From Domibacillus tundrae (GTDB lineage: Bacteria > Bacillota > Bacilli > Bacillales > Domibacillaceae): a stretch of 60,771 nucleotides of DNA. The first letter of the stretch is position 1; the number at the start of each line of letters is the position of its first letter. The notes below the pieces were generated by a model. The model was not told where the DNA came from and made no database searches. It worked only from the letters and a program-made list of their open reading frames with translations. Below are positions 1 to 8,489 of the stretch, one piece after another. The position numbers and the translations under genes were made by a program. The stretch spans positions 1 through 60,771 of the forward strand of contig NZ_LAJA01000022.1 in NCBI RefSeq assembly GCF_000970675.1, read 5' to 3'.

Positions 1-205
1 TGTTTATAGAGGGAGGTTAGCTGTACAAGTTATAAATTTAATGGTTTAAAGTTATAGAGCATTTCTTTGAATGAGGAATGCTTTTTATTTTTGCTTAAAA
101 CAAAAATCTACAATAAAAATGTTATCCGTATTAATAAAAATTTATTGTAAAACGATAAAATATATATTAAAATCAAAATCAGAATAAATAAGTGAGGTGC
201 TTTTT

Positions 206-688
206 ATGGAAAAAGTAACAACGTTGTTTTTAAAAATAGCTGTTATTCTTTTAGGAGTCCCAGTTCTTGCTCTGTGCATCTTTTTGGTGCCTGAGATGGC
301 GAATCTTGCAGTAAAATTGCTTCCAGAGTTTGCTTTTATAAAATATCTCGTTTTCACCGCTTTTGATGCATCGGCGATACCTTTTTACTTTGCTTTGTAT
401 CAGGCTTTCAAACTCTTACGCTATATTGACAAAAATAAAGCTTTCTCCGATTTATCTGTAAAAGCTTTAAAGAAAATCAAATACTGTGCCATCACAATCA
501 GTATTTTGCATGTGCTAGTTTGGCCGCTCTTCTATATCTTTGCGGAAGTAGACGACGCACCAGGAGTTATCTTTGTCGGATTGGTTGTTCCTTTTGCTTC
601 GATGGTTATCGCAGTCTTTGCGGCTGTTCTCCAAAAACTTTTACAAGAAGCAATTAATATCAAATCAGAAAATGATTTAACGGTCTGA
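206..688 (+). CDS. DUF2975-family membrane protein
   Basis: A 160-residue integral membrane protein with about four hydrophobic segments (around residues 5-27, 45-65, 95-115 and 122-145). The overall pattern resembles the DUF2975 family, whose function is not known. I chose the ATG at 206 because a GTGAGG ribosome site lies 8 bases upstream; an in-frame GTG at 197 falls inside that site. The next gene, 11 bases downstream, is a small helix-turn-helix protein. DUF2975 genes are very often followed by such a YozG-like regulator, so the two are probably one operon. Family assignment is by recognition, not by search. Confidence 0.8.
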   Translation: MEKVTTLFLKIAVILLGVPVLALCIFLVPEMANLAVKLLPEFAFIKYLVFTAFDASAIPFYFALYQAFKLLRYIDKNKAFSDLSVKALKKIKYCAITISILHVLVWPLFYIFAEVDDAPGVIFVGLVVPFASMVIAVFAAVLQKLLQEAINIKSENDLTV

Positions 689-699
689 GGTGAATAACA

Positions 700-915
700 A
701 TGGCAATTATAATCAATATTGATGTGATGTTAGCAAAAAGGAAAATGAGCGTAACAGAACTTTCGGAGAAGGTTGGAATAACAATGGCGAACCTTTCTAT
801 ATTGAAAAATGGAAAGGCAAAAGCGATTCGATTATCCACTTTAGAGGCAATTTGTAAGGCTTTAGAATGTCAGCCTGGAGATATTTTAGAATACAAAAGT
901 GACGAAGACAGTTAA
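700..915 (+). CDS. Small XRE/YozG-like HTH regulator
   Basis: A 71-residue Cro/CI-type DNA-binding protein that is almost entirely one helix-turn-helix domain. The recognition region includes LSEKVGITMANLSILKNGK and the following helix LSTLEAICKALECQPGDILEY, typical of the HTH_26 (YozG) group. It follows the DUF2975 gene by 11 bases with a GAGGTG ribosome site, so it probably regulates or partners that membrane protein. Start is ATG at 700. No operator is evident. Confidence 0.85.
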   Translation: MAIIINIDVMLAKRKMSVTELSEKVGITMANLSILKNGKAKAIRLSTLEAICKALECQPGDILEYKSDEDS

Positions 916-965
916 ACACATTGTGGAGGAAACTTAATATAACAATTATTAGGGGAGGTATAACT

Positions 966-2213
966 ATGGACATTAACAATTTGATTATTGAAAATATTGC
1001 TAACCCTCATGAGCTGGAGAGAATGTATAGAAAAGATCCGAAAGCTTTTAAAAAGTCATTCTCACACGCATGGGAACAAAATCCTGATTCTCAGGTTCTT
1101 GGTGTTTGGTATGAAAGATTGCATTTCAAGGAGACGGCAAATACAGAAAAATCTTCCTTGCTTCAAAAAGGTTTCTTATTCATGGGCATTTTAGCCATTC
1201 TGGCCGGGATAAGCACCAGGATCATTTTCCATTTTGTCGAACAGGAAGCAATTGCTCCAATTAACCTGGCTTTTGGTATAATTCCCTTTATTGCTGCCTA
1301 TTTTGTTTACAATAATACTCCGGAAAAAAGTGTTATTTATTCCCTTGCAGCGTTGTTCCTAATTTCCGGGCTTTATCTTAATATGCTGCCATTAAATTAT
1401 AAAGACAGTATTATCCTTGCTTATTTACACCTTCCCATATTCTTATGGGTATTAGTAGGGCTTGCATTTACAGGAAATGAATATTCAAAAGGCAGTACAA
1501 GATTAGCCTATATTAAATTTAATTTGGAATATTGTATTCTTTACGCCAGCATGGCAGTTAGCGGAATGGTACTAGCAGCATTAACCATGCAGTTATTTAG
1601 CTTTGTTGGCTTGGATATAAAAGACTTCTATTTTAGTAATGTCGTTTTATTTGGTGCTGCCGCTCTCGCTATTGTGGCTGCATACCTGGTATCAATGAAT
1701 CTTAAACTTGCTAAGAATATTACACCATATATAGCTAAAATTTTTAGTCCTCTTGTCCTGGTCACATTGTTGGTCTATCTTATAACGGTTATATGGGTCG
1801 GAAAAAACCCATTCTTGGACCGCAATTTCTTGATAGCCTTCAACGGAATACTCCTTGGTGTATTGGTCGTTACCATATTTTCCATTATCGAGAGCGACTC
1901 AGACGAGAAAAAGAACATTTCAGATTATATAAATTTTGCTTTAATTGTTCTTGCGCTTATCATTGACAGTGTGGCTTTGTCAGCCATCGTGTTCAGACTT
2001 TCTTCTTATGGGATTACGCCTAATAGACTTGCTGTTTTAGGAGTAAACATACTTATCTGGGCAAATCTAATTTGGATTATGCTCTCCTATATGCGTTTTC
2101 TACAAAACAAATTCGGACCTTCAACTATCCAAGATGCCGTTACTAAGTATTTGCCGGTCTACGGACTTTGGGCAGCTTTCGTTACATTTACTTTTCCTAT
2201 AATTTTTAATTAG
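966..2213 (+). CDS. Multi-pass membrane protein, unknown function
   Basis: A 415-residue protein. It has a soluble N-terminus of about 70 residues rich in charged residues, followed by ten or more hydrophobic segments. I do not recognise catalytic motifs; the size and layout resemble uncharacterised DUF4153/DUF2157-type membrane proteins, but I cannot assign it. The ATG at 966 is preceded by a strong AGGGGAGG site at 951-958, which rules out the upstream in-frame start at 921. It lies 50 bases after the HTH gene in the same direction and may belong to the same transcription unit. Confidence 0.8.
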   Translation: MDINNLIIENIANPHELERMYRKDPKAFKKSFSHAWEQNPDSQVLGVWYERLHFKETANTEKSSLLQKGFLFMGILAILAGISTRIIFHFVEQEAIAPINLAFGIIPFIAAYFVYNNTPEKSVIYSLAALFLISGLYLNMLPLNYKDSIILAYLHLPIFLWVLVGLAFTGNEYSKGSTRLAYIKFNLEYCILYASMAVSGMVLAALTMQLFSFVGLDIKDFYFSNVVLFGAAALAIVAAYLVSMNLKLAKNITPYIAKIFSPLVLVTLLVYLITVIWVGKNPFLDRNFLIAFNGILLGVLVVTIFSIIESDSDEKKNISDYINFALIVLALIIDSVALSAIVFRLSSYGITPNRLAVLGVNILIWANLIWIMLSYMRFLQNKFGPSTIQDAVTKYLPVYGLWAAFVTFTFPIIFN

Positions 2214-2341
2214 AAAGGCTACCCTGAAAATATCCTTCCAAAAAGACGTTTTTTCATGCGCCATGGTGCGAATCTTATTAGCATGGCTGTCTCTGTTAAT
2301 GTAACGAAAAGCTAATCTTCTATAACGTATAAAATCCTTAG

Positions 2342-2394
2342 AGCCGATATTATGCAGCTTTTTATACAGAGTTGCATAATATCGGCTTATTTTC
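2342..2394 (+). terminator. Hairpin, probable terminator
   Basis: AGCCGATATTATGCA (2342-2356) pairs perfectly with TGCATAATATCGGCT (2373-2387), loop 16 bases, followed by TATTTTC. A related but imperfect hairpin lies at 2622-2670 and shares the AGCCGA and ATGCA blocks. Confidence 0.5.
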
Positions 2395-2564
2395 ATTACT
2401 AAAGTTAAAAAGAGGGTATTCAAACTAGAAGACATATATATTGTTGTTGCAACTGGATTCTTTAAAATATGTCCAGTTTCATGTGCCCAACGAAAAAGGA
2501 CTTCATGAAACGTATTTGATAAGCTAAACTTGCAGGTTTTAAGTTGAGTTTGATTTAGATTAAA

Positions 2565-2587
2565 TGTGAAAAGATGTACTTACACTA
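2565..2587 (+). repeat. Direct repeat copy 1 of 2
   Basis: TGTGAAAAGATGTACTTA followed by one variable base and ACTAA. A second copy in the same orientation is at 5454-5476. The pair brackets about 2.9 kb containing ackA debris, an integrase fragment, the Dus gene, an IS3 relic and a tRNA 3' fragment. Confidence 0.6.
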
Positions 2588-2621
2588 AAGGGGGCTTTAG
2601 TTTAATATCCAAAGTTATCAT

Positions 2622-2670
2622 AAGCCGAAAATATGCAAGTTTTTATTCATTCCTTGTATGTTTTCGGCTT
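2622..2670 (+). repeat. Imperfect inverted repeat
   Basis: An 18-bp stem (AAGCCGAAAATATGCAAG against CTTGTATGTTTTCGGCTT) with two mismatches and a 13-base loop. It is related in sequence to the hairpin at 2342-2387. It may be a decayed terminator. Confidence 0.45.
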
Positions 2671-2886
2671 TCTTACCTTCAAAAAACATACTGCCGTAAA
2701 CAGCATTTTTTAATTTCCAAATACAGACTGAACAGCAGATTAACAATATTGATAAAACGAAAAAGGGATTATTAATTATTACGGCTGAAAAAGTGGCAAG
2801 TTAAGAAAATACTATGCAACAACTACCATTTATGGTAATACGGGCGTGAGATAGTACAAAACTAAGGATTTATCTAACATTTTTAT

Positions 2887-2955
2887 CCAATCGTCATCCC
2901 AACGAACGAAGAAGTGATGATTGCCCGTGACGTTTCTCGTTTAACAGGAGTGTAA
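2887..2955 (+). pseudogene. ackA: Acetate kinase (ackA) 3'-terminal fragment
   Basis: Translates to PIVIPTNEEVMIARDV followed by SRLTGV and a stop. IPTNEEVMIARDV is the well-known C-terminal signature of acetate kinase. Only about 22 codons are present; the sequence just upstream does not continue the gene in any frame. Two further ackA pieces lie at 8402-8458 and 12267-12293. This is dead sequence left by recombination rather than a gene. Confidence 0.75.
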
Positions 2956-3002
2956 GGCGTTTCTTCAACGTTTAGCGTGAATGCTTGGTGATGGTTATAG
3001 GC

Positions 3003-3041
3003 CGGGAAATGGGCTTTTAAATCAAATATTTGGTGAAATAA
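3003..3041. repeat. Repeat R, copy 1
   Basis: About 38 bases centred on CTTTTAAATCAA and ATTTGGTGAAAT, with GCCGGGAAATGG in front. A near-identical copy starts at 8452, directly after the ackA fragment there. Five or six differences separate the copies. Origin unknown. Confidence 0.55.
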
Positions 3042-3067
3042 AACCATGATTTGAATTTCACCCTCAA

Positions 3068-3111
3068 AACCTCTTATGTGTTGAAAATAATCACACACTA
3101 AGGGGTTTTTT
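3068..3111 (+). terminator. Terminator-like stem, ackA-type copy
   Basis: CCTCTTATGTGT pairs imperfectly with ACACACTAAGGGG and is followed by seven T residues. A closely similar stem with the same CCTCTT, GTGTTGAAAA and AAGGGGTTTTTTT blocks lies at 12332-12380, also just after an ackA C-terminal fragment. The two were probably copied together. Confidence 0.5.
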
Positions 3112-3114
3112 TCT

Positions 3115-3312
3115 TTGGCAAAAAAGAAAAGAAAAATGCAGGTTCAAGAAGCATTATCGATTGAAAAAGCAAGAGAGGTTGTCACACGAATTAAGCAACT
3201 CGAAGGTTTATCAAAGCACACACTGGAGAACTATCATAATCTGTTTAATGACCTTGAAAGCCGCTTTTCCAAAAGAAAGCTAGTTTCTAACTTTACCATT
3301 GAAGATGTCTAA
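3115..3312 (+). pseudogene. Tyrosine integrase N-terminal fragment
   Basis: Sixty-five codons with a basic N-terminus (KKKRK) and a helical stretch, VTRIKQLEGLSKHTLENYH, like the SAM-like core-binding domain of phage/XerD-type integrases. It ends after 65 residues and has no catalytic R-H-R-Y domain, so it cannot recombine DNA. Start would be TTG at 3115, 9 bases after AGGGG. The fragment lies directly after the ackA debris. Identification rests on the pattern only. Confidence 0.5.
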
Positions 3313-3683
3313 TTAAAAACTGCTCTTGCTAGTTAAAATAAACATTTGCCAGTTCGACCCTGATTTCGTTAAAAAATACTTTTGCGATTTCGGGGTCTTT
3401 TTCCCGTTGCACCCTTGTCAATCCAGTGTTTTTTCAATTTTCTTTTTAGTCTTTTTTAGCAAAACTTTATTTTAACTTGAACAGTGTAATGCTGGTTGAT
3501 GGAGTGGATTTTAGCAGGAGATTATTTTAGTTGTACAGAGATTGTGAAGTTAAACTAAACATTTCCGATCAGTTTGATAAAAAGTGCTTAAGCATGGTAT
3601 AAGTGTAAAAGAAGCAGGGACATTTTGTTTTTTAATTTTGGGATAAGGGATTGGCCTGGTATCCATAATGAGAGGATTTGAAT
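3313..3683. other. Intergenic region
   Basis: 371 bases between the integrase fragment and the Dus gene. It contains a terminator-like inverted repeat (3356-3402) and AT-rich sequence that may hold the Dus promoter. No gene is seen. Confidence 0.6.
3356..3402 (+). terminator. Probable intrinsic terminator
   Basis: GACCC(tgatttcg) pairs with (cgatttcg)GGGTC across an AT-rich loop, and is followed by TTTTTCC. It would terminate transcription from the integrase-fragment side before the Dus gene. Confidence 0.45.
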
Positions 3684-4694
3684 TTGAATATGATAGATAA
3701 TTTTTGGCGTGATTTACCACGACCTTTTTTTATACTGGCACCAATGGAAGATGTGACGGATGTTGTTTTTCGCCATGTAGTGAGTGAAGCAGCCAGACCT
3801 GATGTGTTTTTTACAGAGTTTACAAACACGGAGAGTTATTGTCACCCAGAGGGGATCCATAGTGTGCGTGGGCGTTTGACTTTTACAGAGGATGAACAAC
3901 CAATGGTAGCTCATATATGGGGGGATAAGCCTGAATACTTTCGTCAAATGAGTATTGGTATGGCGAAACTTGGGTTTAGGGGTGTGGATATCAATATGGG
4001 CTGTCCTGTACCTAATGTGACACAGAATGGGAAGGGAAGTGGCCTTATCCGTCGTCCAGAAGTTGCAGCAGATTTAATACAAGCAGCAAAAGCAGGAGGA
4101 TTGCCCGTAAGTGTAAAGACAAGGCTTGGTTACACGGATGTAGACGAATGGCACGACTGGCTAACACACATATTGAAACAAGACATTGTTAATCTTTCCA
4201 TTCATCTGCGTACAAAAAAGGAAATGAGCAAAGTAGATGCTCATTGGGAACTAATCCCGGAGATTAAGAAACTTCGTGACCAGGTGGCACCAGATACACT
4301 CTTGACGATCAATGGGGATATCCCTGATCGTCAAACTGGCTTAAAGCTCGCTCATCAATACGGTATTGATGGGATTATGATTGGGCGTGGTATTTTCAAT
4401 AATCCATTTGCCTTTGAAAAGAAGCCGAAAGATCATAGTAGTAAGGAATTGCTCGACCTCTTAAGGCTGCATCTGGATCTACATGATAAATATTCCAAAT
4501 TAGAGCTGCGTCCGTTCAAGGCTCTTCATCGCTTTTTTAAGATATATGTCCGTGGGTTTCGAGGGGCAAGTGAATTAAGAAATCAATTAATGAACACAGC
4601 GTCCACAGATGAAGCACGTTCACTGCTCAATGACTTTGGGTCAAAGAATCTTGATAGAATGGGGGAGCAGGAGAAGTGTCCCCATTCAAGGTAA
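3684..4694 (+). CDS. tRNA-dihydrouridine synthase family protein
   Basis: A 336-residue flavoenzyme of the Dus family, which reduces uridine to dihydrouridine in tRNA D-loops. The N-terminal TIM barrel starts with [13 protein letters not shown] and carries the catalytic-cysteine motif NMGCPVPN and the FMN-binding [14 protein letters not shown]. Length is normal for the family. Bacillaceae usually carry a DusB near the folate genes; this seems to be an additional, accessory Dus. Start is uncertain: TTG 3684 is 8 bases from AGAGG; ATG 3690 and TTG 3678 are alternatives. It is intact, although it lies among broken mobile-element remnants. Confidence 0.88.
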   Translation: MNMIDNFWRDLPRPFFILAPMEDVTDVVFRHVVSEAARPDVFFTEFTNTESYCHPEGIHSVRGRLTFTEDEQPMVAHIWGDKPEYFRQMSIGMAKLGFRGVDINMGCPVPNVTQNGKGSGLIRRPEVAADLIQAAKAGGLPVSVKTRLGYTDVDEWHDWLTHILKQDIVNLSIHLRTKKEMSKVDAHWELIPEIKKLRDQVAPDTLLTINGDIPDRQTGLKLAHQYGIDGIMIGRGIFNNPFAFEKKPKDHSSKELLDLLRLHLDLHDKYSKLELRPFKALHRFFKIYVRGFRGASELRNQLMNTASTDEARSLLNDFGSKNLDRMGEQEKCPHSR

Positions 4695-4711
4695 AAGCGA
4701 AGTAGGACTAA

Positions 4712-4836
4712 ACTGGTGTGCCCCCAAAAAGTTAGAGTTTATACTAAGCAGATAATTGGCTGGTGTGAAGACGGTATTGAACCGGACTCATTCCCTCCAA
4801 TTTTTGCTTTATACGTTTGTTATTAAAGTAATCTAT
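4712..4836 (-). pseudogene. IS3-family transposase (OrfB) 3' relic
   Basis: Reading leftward from 4836 to a stop at 4744 gives DYFNNKRIKQKLEGMSPVQY followed by RLHTSQLSA. This is the typical C-terminus of IS3/IS150-type OrfB transposases. The adjoining GTGTGCCCCCAAAAAGTTAG at 4720-4739 looks like the element's terminal inverted repeat. The rest of the transposase and the other end are absent. Confidence 0.7.
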
Positions 4837-5033
4837 ATTAGGTTATGAATTTGCAAATTAAAAGTACGCAAATGGGGAAGATCATTTATGTCTAACTAAA
4901 AATGGAACATTAATTACTCTGTATGCTAATAATCAAAAAATTGTTTCAAAGCACGTTATTGCTTCTTTAATTTAGATAAATTATCAGCCTATAAGTAAAA
5001 AACACAGCTAAAATGGCGTCTTAAATGAAATAT

Positions 5034-5076
5034 TGCTAACGGAATCAGGTCATATTGGTTCCGTTAGTTTTTTTGT
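5034..5076 (+). terminator. Intrinsic terminator
   Basis: CTAACGGAATC pairs with GGTTCCGTTAG around an 8-10-base loop and is followed by TTTTTTTG. Its gene appears to be gone; the scrap ending at 4975 is the nearest upstream reading frame. Confidence 0.65.
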
Positions 5077-5184
5077 ATAATCACCAACATCCCGTATGTT
5101 GTCAATTACGGTCCACACATGTAGAATAAGGGAACATATTGGCGAAGTTCATATAAAGTGAACAGCTTGTTTCGCTTTGACAGG

Positions 5185-5218
5185 GTAGAGGTCGCTGGTT
5201 CGAACCCAGTAGGAACCA
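5185..5218 (+). pseudogene. tRNA 3'-end fragment
   Basis: A complete T-arm, GCTGG-TTCGAAC-CCAGT (5194-5210), preceded by a variable-loop-like AGGTC and followed by the start of an acceptor strand, AGGAACC. No D-arm or anticodon arm precedes it. Such 3' tRNA ends are commonly left by genomic islands that integrated into a tRNA gene. The amino acid cannot be told. A hairpin ending in CGCGTTTTTT follows. Confidence 0.55.
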
Positions 5219-5453
5219 TATAATAAAACTAAACGCGAGAACTCCTTATGTATCGAGGATTTCCGCGTTTTTTGTTGTATTATAGTTTGGCGATAAAACG
5301 TTTGGGATGAGGACAATTAGAGAACTTAAGAGTTATATCGGGAAAAAGCTGATGAGTAGATAAAACGCATTAGTCTATTAATCAAAAACACTAAGGAAGA
5401 GTGGAGAAATTTTGCCTTAAAACTCAACTATGGATTAAAAAAAGTATATAAAT

Positions 5454-5476
5454 TGTGAAAAGATGTACTTAAACTA
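5454..5476 (+). repeat. Direct repeat copy 2 of 2
   Basis: Second copy of TGTGAAAAGATGTACTTA-N-ACTAA, identical to 2565-2587 except at the N position. Same orientation. Confidence 0.6.
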
Positions 5477-5623
5477 ACGAAGCAGGTTTCTTTAACAACG
5501 AATATTTATAATTTACCTGCAAACATGAGAATTGAAGCTAGGATAGTAAATCAAATGAGACACGTTTTTCCCCTCTCAACATATTATTTAATAAGGAAAA
5601 TGAGAAGAGAGGGGGGGGAATAG

Positions 5624-5926
5624 ATGGTTAATTTATTTCCAATTGAAATAAATGGACATATCTTTTTAGGCATCTCTGTTATGTTGCCAAAAACAGGTTT
5701 AGTCATGGTTACCAGCGAAAAAGGATATATTATGTGTGGGGCTCTTGATGTCTCATTGCTAAATGAGAGGTTAAGTGATAGAAAGATCATTGCTGGTAGA
5801 GCTGTTGGTGTAAAAACAGTTGAACAGCTTTTGGAAGCACCGTTAGAATCAGTTACATTGGAAGCAGAAGCAATCGGAATTCATAAAGGTATGCTTGGAA
5901 AAGATGCTATGTTAAAAATGATTTAA
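5624..5926 (+). CDS. yunC: YunC-like DUF1805 protein
   Basis: A 100-residue protein matching DUF1805. It has the family core GYIMCGALDVSLLNERL and the RAVGVKTVEQLLEAPLESVT stretch. B. subtilis YunC is similar in length and sequence from memory; its biochemical role is not settled. The ATG at 5624 has a very purine-rich ribosome site, including a run of eight G residues. A clean terminator follows at 5929-5962. The gene looks intact and free-standing. Confidence 0.85.
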   Translation: MVNLFPIEINGHIFLGISVMLPKTGLVMVTSEKGYIMCGALDVSLLNERLSDRKIIAGRAVGVKTVEQLLEAPLESVTLEAEAIGIHKGMLGKDAMLKMI

Positions 5927-5928
5927 AG

Positions 5929-5962
5929 AGAAAGTCAGTCATTTTGGCTGACTTTTTAATTT
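5929..5962 (+). terminator. yunC terminator
   Basis: AAAGTCAGTCA pairs with TGGCTGACTTT, followed by a T-rich run. Confidence 0.75.
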
Positions 5963-6699
5963 TCGGGATTTTTCATTTTTTAAAAATCAATGAAAATAAA
6001 TGTAAAGCAGGTGAAGGGGGAATGAAGACACTATTATTCGTAACAGATGTATACTTTGTAGTGATAGGACAGGTTTTGTAGCTGGCGACTTCCACGAGGG
6101 CTGTATGAAAACCATGGAATTTTCCATATTTTATATAATAAAAAGCAATTAAGATGAAACAGCAGTTAGAAAATTAACTTTATGTTTTGATTTGCAAAAT
6201 AATCTGTCAGTCACAAAAAAGACATTAAACCTTTTAGAAAAGCTAATTGAAGAATGTGATGATTGAGAGAGCGGTACAGATAAAAAAGAAGACTACTTAT
6301 TATGTTATGTTGCATTAAAAATACCTGCAGCATTATAAAACCATTCAACATAAAAGAAGAGAACGCTTATAAGCATTCTCTTCTTTATGAATTATCATGA
6401 TTCCTTAAGGACGGCTATTTTGTCCACCCTTGCGTCCTCCATTAATGGTTTTCTAAATAATACGAATAAAAAACGTATTTTAATTGAAGTTTGTTTTGTA
6501 GCCAGTTTACATGATTATAAATTATACAATGCTAAATTCGATGAAATATGTAAGGGTATTGATGAATCCATTACAGGTAAGCTATTTGATTTAGTGTGGA
6601 CAATCCAGTTTCTTGGATGCGAATTCTTGATTGAAAGCAGACCAGTGTGATATAATCAAAATTTAATGGAAATTTTGAAACGAAATGAGGAAACGATAA
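5963..6699. other. Intergenic region with coding scraps
   Basis: About 740 bases. A scrap near 6171-6266 reads KLTLCFDLQNNLSVTKKTLN and ends in a stop; I cannot assign it. A hairpin at 6356-6384 (AGAGAACGCTTATAAGCATTCTCTT) followed by T residues is a likely terminator. An 87-codon frame at 6387-6650 starts inside that terminator without a ribosome site and is doubtful. Confidence 0.5.
6356..6384 (+). terminator. Intrinsic terminator
   Basis: AGAGAACGCT and AGCATTCTCT form an 11-bp near-perfect stem followed by TCTTT. It terminates whatever once lay upstream. Confidence 0.55.
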
Positions 6700-8265
6700 T
6701 TGAGTATCCTAACGGTAACAGATTTAAGTCATGATTTTGGTGACCGCATTATTTTTCAAAATGTATCTTTTCGTTTGTTAAAAGGGGAACATATTGGATT
6801 AGTCGGCGCTAATGGCGAAGGCAAATCGACGTTTATGAATATTATTACCGGACAAATTCAGCCGGATGATGGAAAAGTAGAATGGTCCAAAAATCAGCGG
6901 GTCGGTTATCTTGACCAGCACGCCGTTTTAGAAAAAGGAAAAACGATTCGTGATGTGCTGAAAACGGCTTTTCAATACTTATTTGATATAGAAACAGCCA
7001 TTAATACCATTTACGGCCAAATGGCCGATGTAACTCCGGAAAAAATGGAAAAAATGCTCGATGAAGTCGGAACGCTTCAAGATACATTGACAACCAATGA
7101 TTTTTACACGATTGATACAAAAGTGGAAGAAGTAGCGAGAGGGCTCGGCTTAGACGGGATAGGGCTTGAAAAAGATGTATATGATTTAAGCGGAGGGCAG
7201 CGGACAAAAGTTCTTCTTGCTAAGCTTCTTCTTGAAAAACCGGATATTTTACTTCTCGATGAGCCAACCAACTATTTGGATGAAGTGCATATTGAATGGT
7301 TAAAACGCTATTTGCTGAACTATGAAAATGCGTTTCTTCTGATCTCTCATGACATTCCTTTTTTAAACAGTGTTGTAAACATTATTTATCATTTGGAAAA
7401 CAAAGAATTAACCCGCTACGTTGGAGACTACCATAACTTTTTAAAAGTATATGAAGCAAAAAAACTGCAAGTAGAAGCAGCCTCTAAAAAGCAGCAGCAG
7501 GAAATCGCCAATTTAAAAGATTTTGTGGCGAGAAACAAAGCACGTGCTTCAACAAGCAGCCTGGCGATGTCCCGACAAAAAAAGCTGGATAAAATGGATA
7601 TTATTGAAGTGGCAGGAGACCGGCCAAAGCCTGATTTTCGTTTTAAAGAAGCCAGAACATCTGGGAAGCTGATTTTCCAAACGGAAAAGTTAGTGATCGG
7701 CTACGATAACCCTCTTTCCAAGCCGCTTGACCTTTTGATGGACCGCAGCCAAAAAATTGCTTTGGTTGGAGCAAACGGAATCGGAAAAACCACTTTGTTA
7801 AAAAGCATACTCGGTGAAATCAACCCTCTTTCCGGAAGCGTAGAGCGGGGAGACTACCAGTATATCGGTTATTTTGAACAAGAAGTAAAAAAAGAAAACC
7901 ATAACACGTGCATTGAAGAAGTGCTGAATGAATTTCCGAGTTTAACGCAAGGCGAAGTTCGGGCGGCATTAGCAAGATGCGGACTAACGAGAAAACACAT
8001 TGAAAGTAAAATATCCGTACTGAGCGGCGGCGAAAAAGCAAAAGTGCGGCTTTGTAAACTGATGAACCGGGAAAGCAATGTTCTCGTTTTTGATGAACCG
8101 ACCAACCATTTGGATGTTGATGCGAAAAATGAATTAAAGCGGGCGCTTAAAGAGTACAAAGGAAGCATCCTCTTGATTTCCCATGAGTCTGAGTTTTATC
8201 AGGATATTGCCACGGACATTTGGAATGTGGAATCCTGGACAACAAAACAAGTGCAAAATACGTAA
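6700..8265 (+). CDS. ykpA: ABC-F family ATPase (YkpA/YbiT type)
   Basis: A 521-residue ABC-F protein: two ABC ATPase domains without membrane segments. ABC-F proteins bind the ribosome and influence translation or drug resistance. Domain 1 has Walker A GANGEGKST, signature LSGGQ and Walker B LLLDEPTNYLD; domain 2 has GANGIGKTT, LSGGE and VFDEPTNHLD. The linker between them (about residues 240-310) is charged and helical. Length fits the YkpA/YbiT group. TTG start at 6700 follows a GAGG site. A strong terminator lies at 8301-8340. Intact. Confidence 0.92.
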   Translation: MSILTVTDLSHDFGDRIIFQNVSFRLLKGEHIGLVGANGEGKSTFMNIITGQIQPDDGKVEWSKNQRVGYLDQHAVLEKGKTIRDVLKTAFQYLFDIETAINTIYGQMADVTPEKMEKMLDEVGTLQDTLTTNDFYTIDTKVEEVARGLGLDGIGLEKDVYDLSGGQRTKVLLAKLLLEKPDILLLDEPTNYLDEVHIEWLKRYLLNYENAFLLISHDIPFLNSVVNIIYHLENKELTRYVGDYHNFLKVYEAKKLQVEAASKKQQQEIANLKDFVARNKARASTSSLAMSRQKKLDKMDIIEVAGDRPKPDFRFKEARTSGKLIFQTEKLVIGYDNPLSKPLDLLMDRSQKIALVGANGIGKTTLLKSILGEINPLSGSVERGDYQYIGYFEQEVKKENHNTCIEEVLNEFPSLTQGEVRAALARCGLTRKHIESKISVLSGGEKAKVRLCKLMNRESNVLVFDEPTNHLDVDAKNELKRALKEYKGSILLISHESEFYQDIATDIWNVESWTTKQVQNT

Positions 8266-8300
8266 CAGCCGAAATAGCAGCACAGCTTACTTTATGACAA

Positions 8301-8340
8301 ATGGCCAGATCAGCTTTTATGCTGATCTGGCCTTTTTTTA
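8301..8340 (+). terminator. ABC-F gene terminator
   Basis: GGCCAGATCAGC pairs perfectly with GCTGATCTGGCC, followed by seven T residues. Confidence 0.9.
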
Positions 8341-8401
8341 AGCAAACTCTTTGCTCCGCCCCTCCGCAAATAAAATTGCTGTATTGGTTTCAGCAATTGG
8401 G

Positions 8402-8458
8402 CCAAATGTGCCGGCTGTAGCGGTATTTGACACAGCGTTCCACCAAACAATGCCGGAA
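8402..8458 (+). pseudogene. ackA: Acetate kinase (ackA) internal fragment
   Basis: Reads [19 protein letters not shown], a highly conserved internal acetate kinase segment that includes the active-site region around residue 150-170. The frame upstream and downstream is not acetate kinase. It is joined directly to repeat R. Different part of the gene from the fragments at 2887 and 12267, so this is not a simple duplicate of them. Confidence 0.75.
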
Positions 8459-8489
8459 AATGGACTTTTAAATCAACGATTTGGTGAAA
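8452..8489. repeat. Repeat R, copy 2
   Basis: GCCGGAAAATGG followed by CTTTTAAATCAA and GATTTGGTGAAAT blocks, nearly the same as 3001-3041. Confidence 0.55.

Larger units (their letters stand above)
2214..3114. other. Intergenic region with hairpins and gene debris
   Basis: About 900 bases without an intact gene. It holds a 15-bp perfect hairpin (2342-2387), a second related hairpin (2622-2670), one copy of a repeat TGTGAAAAGATGTACTTA (2565-2582), the last 22 codons of acetate kinase (2887-2955) and a terminator-like stem (3068-3111). The ORFs here look like chance reading frames. Confidence 0.7.
4695..5623. other. Long intergenic region of mobile-element debris
   Basis: About 930 bases. 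It contains the IS3 relic, an unassigned coding scrap (about 4870-4975, reading KYANGEDHLCLTKNGTLI), a terminator (5034-5076), a tRNA 3' fragment (5185-5218), a hairpin (about 5233-5270) and the second copy of a direct repeat (5454-5476). No intact gene is seen. Confidence 0.65.

Noticed and set aside
6387-6650. 87-codon plus-strand frame
   Set aside because: It begins three bases after a terminator stem without a ribosome site and matches no family I know; possibly gene debris, so not listed as a gene.
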